This document shows positions 20,759 through 32,700 of a stretch of DNA of 64,000 bases, piece after piece. A program made the translations under genes and the position numbers. The notes below the pieces were generated by a model. That model did no database searches. It was not told where the DNA came from and saw only the letters and a program-made list of their open reading frames with translations. The stretch is from Parelaphostrongylus tenuis (Eukaryota > Nematoda > Chromadorea > Rhabditida > Metastrongylidae). The DNA is taken from positions 62,001 through 126,000 of the forward strand of contig JAHQIW010003823.1 of assembly GCA_019055375.1 (NCBI GenBank), given 5' to 3'. Numbering within the stretch: the first letter of the stretch is position 1; the number at the start of each line of letters is the position of its first letter.

Positions 20759-23700
20759 ATGTCGTCACGGAGACGCGTTCAGAAGATCAGTTACTCGGAC
20801 GGTAAGACTGAACCCTGCTAGCAGTGTTTATTTCTGTTATTTTTTTTATTTTTTACAATGAAAGGGAAGGTTTTGTCTACTTATCACAGCTCCTTGCTTT
20901 TCTCGTGATAGTTAGGTTTTGAGAACTGGACGACGATGACGATTACTATGGGCAGTCATATGAGGAAGAGATTGCAGTATCTCCGAGTGTTAGTGAGTTC
21001 ATTTTTACCTATGGAATTCAGTCCTTCTTTTGCCCATGAAAGAAACTCCGTGGCGGTGGCCGAGTGGTTAATGATGCCTAGCGCGAGATGGATCTCGCAA
21101 GCGCTCTTCGGCAACCAATCATTGAACGCCTTATCCCAGCCTGACTATCCTCGAGATTGCAAGGTGTGCTCGGCCATAATTCGACGACGTCCATGAAGAA
21201 GACAAATCCTCAAGAGATGGATGCGAGGAGACCAATCGAGTGCTAGAAGTACTAGGATCCTCACAACAACATGTGAGGACACACTTTTGACACTTTATTG
21301 ATTCGTCTTCACAGTGTTTTTTTTTCAGTGCTTCTATCCTTCAGAACCTTTTCTCGTCACCTTTCTTGCACGTCATAGAACACTTGTTAGGCGTATCACC
21401 TTGCAATCTCGAGGATAGCCTGGCTGTGGCTTTCCAAGAGGCTGTTGTTGTTGACCGCCGGAGAGCATGGGGGATGCGGTTCGGTCCCGCGCACGCCGCA
21501 ATAAGGATTACAACCACTTGGCCACGTCTCCTCACGGTGAATTCAGGTCGTACAATATAAAATAAATAAGTAAATCAATCACTTGTCTATTTTGAGGCGA
21601 CAAATGAAAAACCGATCTCATTTGTTGAACAGTAACTTTTCTTGGTAGTATTAATAATCATTCGCAAGCTTTGATTTCTGTCTACAGCCACAAGTCGCCG
21701 TTTTTTCGAAAAGACCCTTTTATAACGCTATAAAATCGACACAAAACCATGTCTCAGACGCACATATTTCTCGCTGGGCAGGCCCTTCCTTCTTGCTATT
21801 GGTAATCGTTTGATAGCGTAATCGTTGTTGACTCCAACTCTGTGCTTACATTCTAAGGCTGTTTCTGTGCAACGCAGCAGGTAAATAGGTTGAATTCGCA
21901 TGTGCTATTAGGAGGGTCTTTGGTCAATCTGCGTGCCGCTGGCTGAGGCGCTCACGTGCGCTGAGGCGATGATCGATCGATTTTGGATCGCTCTTACGAC
22001 ATCGCGTCAGCGGCACGTGAATTGGTCAAAGACCTCCTTAATCGTACATGCTAATTCGGCTTATTTTACCTGCTGCGTTGTAGAGAAACGGTCTATTCTA
22101 GATGTAAGCGCAGCGTTGGAATCCAAAGAAAGATGTCCGGCGAGAAATATGCGCATCTGGGTTTACCTTCCGAAAATTTGCTGTTTAGAAAAAGCATTGG
22201 CAGCATTTTCAGGCTGCGGCGTTGAAATGATATTTATAGGAGTATAAGTGGACTTATTAAAAGTTTTCACCCGTAAGACTATAGAGCAAGGCCTCTTTTA
22301 CTACTCTGACGCAAGAAATTTCCCTCTGTAACGACGTTATAAAAAGCTTCTGCAAAAACCGGCCACGTGGGGCTCTAGCCAGATCTCTATGCTTTCGAAT
22401 GTTCACTAGCACCCGTACGAAAAGTTGCTGTTCAGCGAATGAGTTTGTCGCCTCATAATGGTACCAGACAGGTCTCAGACTTGTCTGGGAGGATAAGCAG
22501 CACTGACTCGGTGCAGCGGGAGGCCTCCGCGAGTCATTGTAAAGGCCAGATATGCATTCAATCACCTCAAACGAAGTCAAAAATTGAAGTCGAATGCATG
22601 GCGCATCCCTCAGGGATTGATCAACGTCAAGAGCTTTATCCTTTATCCTTTAATGGACAAGTAATGTAAATCGTCTGTGAAAGTGCTTTTGGCTGTCTTT
22701 TCCGTCCAGAGAAAGTATAGTAATTAAACCCTTCGATTCAAGCGCTTTCATGTGTTGTTCACTTCTTATATCTTCATCGATGTTTTTTAATTCTCAGTTA
22801 ATGGAGAAGAAATATTTATCTATTCAGGTATAATCAGGTAGTTGTGCCCTATGAATGCTATGGGCAGTCCTCTCTTTGTAATTGAGTTTTTGGCTAACGA
22901 AACGATTGTTCTCCTTGTCGCATAAATCAAATTGTACCAGTTGCCCCATCTGCAACTCATTTCGTTTCGTTTTTTGTCAATCAAACTCTCATTCTATTTA
23001 GGTAGGTACATCTATCAACGGCAGGGGGGACCCTCTAGCAATCTGTCCGATGTGAGAGTGGACGAATTCATACCTGAAGAACAGAATGGTGTTGAAACGT
23101 CTCAAGGTGACGAATTTGGAGGCGATGAGATGTTTGCCATGGATGTCAACGAAAGTGAGTCCATTTTTACGCGATGAATCGTCTAATTATGAATCTGAAC
23201 CCTTCTTATTGGAGTTCAGTCGTTATTTGTAAAGATAATACGTGCGGTCTAAGAGTATTGATTAGTATGCAAAGCATTGGGGCCCAAGCAGGAGTTCAAC
23301 CCGCGTTTCATCCACATAGGGGGCGCGTGCTACCACTACGCCACTGAGAATGGCTATCAGCATAACTGGTTTAAATGCCGATATGTAGTTAGCCGACTAA
23401 ACCCGTCAGAGGTTGGTTGCTGATGGCTATGATAAGATAATATCGAAGAAGAAGTGCAGCTAAAGCGATGGCCTCTGTGGTATAGTGCAACACGCGCATC
23501 GGTTGGTGTGAAGCACGAGTTCGACTCTCACCCAGGGTCAATGCTCTGCATACCACTCACTACTCTGAGAAGTAAATTTGTAGCATCTTAGCAGTGCTCA
23601 ACAGTAATAAAAGTGAACAATTTAAGTGAATCTGTACGGTCTTTATACTGGAAATTCTTCTATCAGTGGCATTTATGGTTACATTTTTACTGATTTCAGT

Positions 23701-26700
23701 CACTTGCTGATTTGATGGTGGTTCCTTATAAAGCACTCATGACTGTCCCACTCAATTACTGAAATCATTTTATCAGAACCGTCTACGATTCCCCCAACAT
23801 CGGTCGTCCCAGCAGGTTTTGGTCAGGCTTCTCCTATAGGGCTTGGATTGGATAAGAGTGAATGTTCCTCACAGTCAGCAGTCTTAGAGAGGCCAGCTTC
23901 GAAGGTGGTCAAAGATGAAAAGGTAATCGAAAACGTTTTGTGTCGTTGATTGAGGCTCTGCTAGAGCTGGTAAACAGCTTTGTTGTAATGGTCTGCTTCA
24001 GCTTCATATCTAAGCTATGAACTTTTAGCCCGTGACTCCAAATATCGCAAGTCTACGTATCTCAACACCGAATCGTACTGACATTAAGGAAGCGGCAAAG
24101 TTGACAACCGGTCTGGATTCCGCACTTGCAAGTTTACCGGCCAATTCGAGTAGTCATAGGCAAGCAAATGTCTACCATCATCTCTCGCTCTCTGCTTCCC
24201 TCACTTCTCCTCTCTCTCTTTCTCCCCGATAACATGATTTGTAAATTTATTCTCGCATTTTGCTTTGTTTCAGGCTCAATCAACTTGCATCAATCGCTGC
24301 CACTCCAGTGACACCGAAGAAGACGCGTAATCGTGAAGAGTCCAAGCAGCTCATTAATTTAGTAGTAGCTGGACATGTTGATGCCGGGAAGAGTACTCTT
24401 ATGGGTCACCTTTTATATAAGGTATGTTGTAACCAGAATCCTGTTTCTTCAGCCTGTACGTGTTTAAAAATTCATATGCCGAACCTGAGTGGCGGCCTCT
24501 TTTCGCTCAGTAGAAGTGAAGAGTAGCGCACTGTTATGAAATATCCTTCATCTTTATCAGCTTCAGTGATAAGACAGTGACGGCTTTGTTTTTGCATAGC
24601 TGGCTCAGCTTTCCACTTCATTGGATCTGTGGATTAAAAAACAATTCCTCACTTTGAGCAAACCTGTTAGGATAGGGGAATCCTTGTGCTGTATGTTGCT
24701 GTTCGATACCCTGAACAATCTGTAGTTGAGGAGATTGGGCAATAACTCCTAACGGACGGTGAGATATGTCATATAGACCTACCAGTCTGACCGATCTTCC
24801 GTATATACCTTCGTTTTTCGTATTTTCCAAATCTGCAAAGACGTTTCACTATGAATTTGGTTTGATGTTCACGAGTATTGCTAGACAGTTATTAGCAGGG
24901 AAGTCTATCACTATCAACCTGCCTTACATTAATCAGGCCTTGATAAATCTGTGGACCACATTTAGAAACTCGTACTAGCCATACAATGTGCTTTTCTCCC
25001 CGTCTGGTATGAAGCTTTTGAGCTAATCTTTGTAATCAGTGATAAGTTCAAGACTTTAAATAGTAAGTGTTTGATGTTTTGACTGATCAATTACTGTGTG
25101 CAGTTTTAGTTAGGATACGTGGATCAACGTACAATTCATAAGTACAAGCAGGAGTCGGCTAGATCTGGCAAGGCTTCGTTCGCATTTGCCTGGGTGCTGG
25201 ATGAAACTGAAGAGGAGCGGTGGGTGTTTTCGTCGATCCTTTTAAAGATGCATCATAGTTTAACACTTTTTTCACAAATTGTCTTACGACAAAACTCATG
25301 CTCCATACCGTTTCAAGCCGTTTGCCTTGAATAATTTCGAGTTTGAACTCGTATATATATATTTCGGGGTTATTGCTCTGCGTAACGCCCCAGTCTGGTA
25401 TCATCAAGATTGCAAGGAGACATGATCGACTAGTGTTCTATGACGTTCGTGAAGATGATGAAATTCTCAAGCAAGAAAGGAGACAAATCGAGTAGAGGGA
25501 CCCACACAGCGCACAGTACAAATCAAATTGATGTGGGTCAAATAAAATGAAAGTGATAGTGTGAGATCTCCAAATTTCCGCTTTTTGACACCTGAGATTC
25601 TGTTCTGTAGATTTGTTATAAGTATATTTTATAGTTTGCCCGGTCAACATGAAGGTAGTGCATCCCCAAGTGGTGGACAGAGAAATTAAACGCAGTTAAA
25701 AGAGACTGTGTACTTCTCAGAGACTGGAGTGGCTTCATGGGATGAGCTCCCGGTTTCTGCTGCGCCAGTTTAACGCACTTTTATTTCTACGAGTCAAATT
25801 GACCAAAAACCTTTGATCACGCGGTTAGAAAATACATGGGAGGCGGTTAGGAGTCGCGCTTAACAACTTAGCTCCTAATGTTCCTCCAGGACGAACTGCC
25901 AAGCTACCCGTGAGTATGAAGCCCCAGATTCAGAGCTCAGCAAGCTATACAATGAATAACAAATACCAGAAGCTAAAAATGGACCTCATCCCCACGCTCC
26001 GAAGGAGCCCCAGGTACGGTAGTGTCGGGTAGGACGAATACGGAGAGGCTGTAGTATCTTAAGGCCAAATTTGACTGCCAAATTAAAACAGACTACACGA
26101 TCTGTATTTATAACGCCCACACACTTTCATACATTGGAAAATCTATTAATCCAAGCATGAAGGATAAGATACGACACATCGGCCTGCCTGAAACGAGAGA
26201 AAGTTACCCTTCTATGCTGCCTATGACAGCGGCGAAAAAATATTACTTGTAACATGTATCTTAGAGATCTCGCGGTGTTGACGTTCTCGTCCAAATGAAT
26301 TTGACCCTTGGTATCGATCAATTTGAACAGCTACTAAGCCGTATTTGATGGTTGCAGTTTGAAAATTCATTGACGCACACACGAAAGGTCGATGTTTGGA
26401 GTAACGCGTTTCTCGCGAAGAAGAGTGCGAAGTTACAACCATCGTTAATCATCGAAGATTAAAGACGCCGTTGTACACACTATGCTATCGAAGATTAGTG
26501 GGCTGGACACATTGTGCTTTTCAATGAGAACTGTTGAACGAGAGCCGCTACCGACTGAATTCCTGGTGATGCCAAACGGACCCGAGAAGACCACCAACTC
26601 AGTGATTCGCTTTCTCTAAGAGGAGCCCATAAGAAAAATATTATGCTCAGCGAATTCCTGGAGCGCATAAGACCACTGGGCTACTCTTGCTTGCAGTAAA

Positions 26701-29700
26701 GAAAAGTGAAAGTATCACTGGTGATCGTACGAGTCACTCGATCATCAAAGAGAGAATAGATAGCATTTTACAGTACAGAGTACAGTTCAATTATAAAGTG
26801 CTAAGGTGAATAGAATGAGCTTCGCACTGAAATGTGATAGTATATTATTCTGGAAAAATAATTGCTAGGACGTATGCTCGTGAAGACAAACATGAAAATC
26901 CCTCATCAAATTTTGAACGGCTTAATGTTTCAAAGTAGAAGCCGTTACGGTATTCGGTCTCACAAATGCGGAGTAAGTTTTTTTTTTCTACGGCGATGAA
27001 ATTATAATTTTTCATGAATTTTTAGGCTATGAAATATAACTGACTGTTATGCTTTACTAAAATATAGATCTGTGTAAAGAAAATGTAGAACAATATAGCA
27101 AGTGGAATTTTGTATTGTTGAACGTACCAGCTATTCCATAATGCTTCGGTGATGATGTTTTGAGCAGCTGTAATTGCTTTAATAATCTAAATTTATCCCG
27201 CCTCTCAATTTCTTTGGAGTTCTACTTCTAATGGATTTGAAGATAAAGCACTAATTTGGGCTAGGGCTGGAGGAAATGCTTCTACTCCGACAATAAAGCA
27301 GAGTCTATTCTACGAGTGATTCAAGTTTCGAACTCATACACTACATCATTTATCGAGAAAGACATTGAGTCGAGGAAAATTGTGCACCAGTGCCGTTGAG
27401 TTGATGATTTGTTATTTTATTGAGAATCTTCAAACTATCAGTGTTTTCTAGTCAAACTGAAGTGTATATAAGTGGTAAATGTCATGACGATAACTTCAGT
27501 TCTCGAGGTGTAACTATGGATGTTGCGAAAACATCGTTTGAAACCACTTCGAAGCGAATAGTATTATTGGATGCTCCGGGCCATAAAGACTTTATTCCCA
27601 ACATGATTACTGGCAAGTATCTCTTATCATTATATTTCAAACATTTATTTCACGTGTCTCGATATTAAAATTCACTGTGAAGATCCCAGCACTTCTTGCA
27701 TCCGATTCGCTTCTTGCTTTCCAAATCCACCATAAAGGTCTTTAAACTTTTCACTTGTTGCTCCGACTGCTCCCTGGGGCTTTCGTCTTCTTCATGAATG
27801 TCGTAGAATGCTGGTCGAGACGACTTTCCTTGAAGTCTTGGAGGTAGCCGAGCTTAGGCGTTTCGAGACCTTACTTAATTGGTCTCAGGAAAGTTTTGAG
27901 GACGGGATCGATTCAGCACCATGTTTGTCGCGTTGCTTCGTGGTACATCGTATGACTAACCACTACGCTACTCCGCCCCCGTTACGTATCTGATGGCTCC
28001 TGATTATCTAAAACAGTATCAACATTCCTGGTTATCTTTTTTTGAACCACGCATGTTAGTGGTCTATCAAAGGGGACTGACTTACAGAGCCCGATACACG
28101 TGTTTCGATTTTGCGATCTCGTCAGTCGGGCAGTTACCCTTTCTCGTCTTTTGCCAATCCTGTGTGGGTGCTCCAGTCCCCACACTAAGAGTTAGCGATG
28201 ACAAACCGTTTTAACGTTTTACACTCTATGTGAAAGATCACCTGTATCACCTGTCGTCCCGTTGATCGTCGAGTGACTCGAGCGGGTACCAGCAACTCTT
28301 CCATTTTTCCCTATCGCGTGCAAGAGTAGCCCAGTGGGTCCTCCTTGCTCTAGGAATTCGCTGAGCATCATATCTTTCTTCCATCGCTTTCGTGAAGAAA
28401 TCGGACCAACGGGTCAGTGGTCTTCCTTTAGAGCGCTTGACGTCCCGAGGAATCCAGTCGGTAACGGCTCTCGTCCATCGGTTGTCGTTGAAGCGCATCA
28501 CGTGTCCGGCCCACCTTATTTTCGATATCCTGGCGTGTAGAACGGCGTCTCTGATTTTCGATCGTTGACGTAGGTCGGAAGTTCGGATCCTTTGTCTCAT
28601 TTGCGAAATACGAGACACTCCTAGCATCGACCTTTCGACTGCGCGTTCGATAACGGCAAGTGATCTTTCATCCTGCTTACGTAGCGACCAGGTTTCTGCT
28701 GCATACGTTAGGGCAGGGATAATTGTCGAGTCGAAAAGGTGGGCACGGAGTCGGATGTTCTTTGTCCTCTTCACTACATCTTCGATGCTCTTAAACGTTC
28801 CCCAAGCCGCTCGTTTCCTCCTGCTCAACTCTGGGGCTAGGTCGTTCATCATGTTGATTTCACGACCTAGATAGATGTAACTGGAGCATTCGCAAATTGT
28901 CGTTCCGTTGAGCGTGAATGGGGCATTAGAAACCCATCCGTTCCTCATGAACATTGTTTTCGTTAGATTCAGTTGAAGACCGATCTTTCCACAGGCGTTA
29001 TCGAAATCAGTCAACATTCGTTCCGCTTGGCTGATGTTTGGTGTTATGAGAACGATATCGTCAGCAAAGCGAAGATGGTTTAATTGTCGACCATCAATTT
29101 TCACTCCCATTTCGTCCCATTCTAATGTTCGCATGACGTTTTGTAGGGTGGCAGTGAATAGTTTTGGCGATATTGTATCGCCTTGTCGAACCCCTCTTCT
29201 TACGTCAATTGTGATATTGTTGTAGAATGGAGATATTCTGGTCGTGAAATCTTTATAAAGCTCACGAAGGATCATTATGTACCGAGTAGGGACGCCCTGG
29301 TTATCCAGAGCCTCTATAACCGCTTCTGTTTCCACTGAATCAAAGGCTTTTTTCAGATCGATGAAAGTGAGACAGAGTGGTTGTTTGTACTCTCGCGAAA
29401 CTTCAATGAGTCTTGTGATCGTGTGGATGTGGTCCATGGTACTAAATCCTTTTCTGAACCCTGCTTGTTCGCATGGCTGTCCTTCGTCCAGTGTTCTGTC
29501 AATCCTGTTCAGGATGACTCGAGTAAAGAGTTTATAAACAACGGACAGCAAGCAGATTGGGCGATAATTGCCTATGTCGTGAAGGTCTCCCTTTTTGAAC
29601 AACAATACGGTCTTGCTGGTTTTCCATTGAATAGGGACCTTGCATTCTGACAGGTAGCGAGTGAAGAGCCGAGCCAGGGTGTTGATGAGAACTGGCGGCA

Positions 29701-32700
29701 GGTTCTTCAGGTGTTCTGGTCTAATCCTGTCTGAACCGGGTGTTGTTCTGTTTTTCAGCGACGATATAGCATGTCGGATTTCGGAAGGAAGGACCGGTGA
29801 AACGACATATTCGTCCTCTTTCAATTTATATGACGGTAAGAGAACATGGCTAGCGAAGAGATCCGAGTAGTACTGGTGGATGATTTTCTCCATAGCCCTT
29901 CTGGAAGCTGTAAGTGTCCCGTCAGGGTATCGGAGTGCAATCATCTTGGTCTTATAGTTGGCGAAGCCTCGCTGGGCTTTGCGAATGCTCTTCCCAGCTT
30001 CTGCAGCTTCTGCCATAACTGTTGCTCTTCTCTCTTTAAGGTCTTCTTTTATCGCTTCTCTGCATCGTTTCGCAAGTTCGGACGTAAGGTTTCGGTTGCC
30101 TGCGGCTCGTGCGATTCCACGTTGACGTATCAGCTCGAGTGTCTGCGGAGACAAGCGTCTCTTCGTGACCTTAGGACTTTCGGCTTTTTTAGCGCCAACG
30201 TGAAGATATTCAACGAGTCGATCGTATTCTTCGTCGATGTTGTCGACAACGGTATCTTCCCAAGAGCCGACTAAAAAACAGTAAAAACAGAGGAAAACAG
30301 TAACAGTAATGTGAAAAATATGATATATTATATATACTTGCCAAGAACAATCGAGTGTACAACGGTCTGTGTTTGGGTGGTAATTTCACTGAACATAGAG
30401 TGTAAAACGTTCGTCGTTGCTAACTCTTAGTGTGGGGACTGGAGCACCCACACAGGATTGGCAAAAGACGGGAAAGGATAACTGCCCGACTGACGAGATC
30501 GCAAGATCGAAACACGTGTATCGGGCTCTATAAGTCAGCCCTCTTTGATAGAGCACTGACATACGTGGGTCAAAAAATGGTTACCAGGCATATTGAATTT
30601 TGAGCTGTGGTCTTAAGAAAGCACTCGAAACGAAAGTATCAACATTTTTAAGTGTAGGTAGCCTGATTTTAATGCCTTTACAATGTATCTTTGTTGAAAA
30701 CAGTGGCCGAGTGGCCAGTGATACTAGCGCGACTTGACGCGGGTTTATCTTTCAGCCGCAAACACTCGTCGCAATCAGTAGCGGCGCAGCCTGGCTATCC
30801 TCGAGATTGGAAGAAGATACGCCAAGTTAGTAATACACGACGATCATGAAGAAGTCAAAACCCTCAATGAAGCGGTGAATGAGAATAGTCGAATCGAATG
30901 CTAGCACTACTGGTGTTTGCACAGTGAAAGAACTGTGATACGGATAAAATAAAGTGATAAAGTAAAGCATCTTTTCTACTGGTGGTCTTGCTAGACCCCA
31001 CGTATTGCACATATGAATAAAATTGCATAGAATGTACGTTTATTTCAGGAGCATCTCAAGCCGACGCTGCTATTCTTGTTATAAATGCGACACGAGGGGA
31101 ATTTGAAACTGGTTATGAAAATGGTGGTCAAACGGTTGAACATGCTATGTTGTTGCGCTCACTCGGTATGTTTCGTGTCACCTCAACGTGTTGCATAGTG
31201 TTGCAAAGTAATATAACTGATTGTTCATAGGAGTCGGACAAGTCGTAGTGGCTGTGAATAAGTTGGACACAGTAGATTGGTCAGAGGAGCGCTACAAGGA
31301 AATTATATCCATAATGGAGTTGTTCTTATCAAAGCACGTGCGTTAGTGTTTATTTTCTACTGATCTAGTGATATTTATGCACTTTATTGCTCTTCATACA
31401 GTTTCTTTTGATCCTGTATAGTCTTCTCGAGGAGCGCATGTGACGCAGTGGTTAGAGGTGCTCTACGTTGCATAAAAAGTCGACGGTTCGATCTCGGCTC
31501 ATGGCTCACCAAGCCATCATCCATCCCTCCGGGGTCGGTAGATTGGTACCGGACTGATTTCAAACTTATCTGGGAGAATAAGTAGCACCGGCCTGGTACA
31601 GCGTGAGGTCACCGCAAGTCATTGAAAAGGCCAGATATGCATTCAGTCACCTCAAGCGAAGTTCGAATTGGAGGCGAATGCGTGGCGCATCCCTCAAGGA
31701 TTGATCAACGCCGAGAGCTTTATTCTTTATCTTTTATAGTCATCCTGATTTTTAACATTTTCAGGCCGGATTCAGTAATGTACGTTATGTGCCAGTTTCT
31801 GGTCTTGATGGAGAAAACTTAACGGATCGTATACAACCCAGTAGTAATCATCCTCTCGCGAATTGGTACACTGGTCCATGTCTGTTGGAACTCATAGGTA
31901 AGGCGCAATTGTTCCCCTTTTTTTACTATAGTTCTTCGTCTCAAGGTCCATAAGTACATTGAGTTTTTGTAAGAGATTTCCTCATGGTTTTTTCTTCACG
32001 TTTAATTTTCTTCGATATCATTGCCTTAGAACAAACGGAGTGCAGATGATCTAGTTTCTATTACTTTCTCTCGTATTTCCTAATGTGTATGCCACCAATT
32101 TTTTAGATACGTTTTCTGCACCTCCTCGTGCATGCGAAGGACCATTGCGAATAGTAATAAGTGATGTATTGAAGGTAAAGCCTTCGCTTTCTATCATTTT
32201 TGAATAAAAGAAAGATAATTTATCACATCGTGTAAACAAGGGGTGTTTTTGCTCAAATAATTATACAAAGTTCTTCGAAGGAAAAAGAATGGGAAGGAGA
32301 TGAGAAGAATTTTTCTTTAGCCAAGTCTTTCATGTAGCCTGCCAGACTTTGCACTCTTCCTCTCTCACCCTCTCTCGCTCTTTACCCTCTCTTTTTGCTG
32401 TTTTCACATTTTTCTCAATTTCTACATAGGATGTGAAGCTTTGAATCAATCGTTTTCTTGCGCAGATGACGACAAACCTGCTGAGTTTGAGCGGAAAAAT
32501 GGAGTCCGGAGAGGTTGAAGCGGGAGACAAAGTGTATGTAATGCCTACTGGAGATGCAGCTGTTGTCAAAGGTTTGTTCTCTTACAGTTTGTTTTCAGTA
32601 CATTAATGCTCATCGGGTAGTAACCTTTGTTGTTCTCCAATACAGAAATCCGAAAATTTCATTGGATGTAGTTGTGCAATCAAAATTAACATGTTTCTAC

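Larger units (their letters stand above)
28010..30660. mobile_element. Inverted pair of hammerhead modules with an RTE inserted between them, HBS1 intron 8
   Basis: A ~220-bp module at 28020-28240 (minus) recurs inverted at about 30395-30600 (plus). Shared blocks include TGTGTGGGTGCTCCAGTCCC, GTTACCCTTTCTCGTC-like and ACATAGAGTGTAAAACG. Each module contains a hammerhead ribozyme. Between them sits a 5'-truncated RTE (about 28236-30308), bounded by a candidate 8-bp duplication ATGTGAAA (28228-28235 and 30309-30316). The order of events suggested is an inverted ribozyme element first and the RTE insertion into its loop second. Confidence 0.75.

Noticed and set aside
28247..30154. Reverse transcriptase as a Penelope-type enzyme belonging to the flanking hammerheads
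   Set aside because: Motifs ([18 protein letters not shown]-type tail) are those of non-LTR RTE elements and no GIY-YIG domain is present; nesting explains the proximity better.
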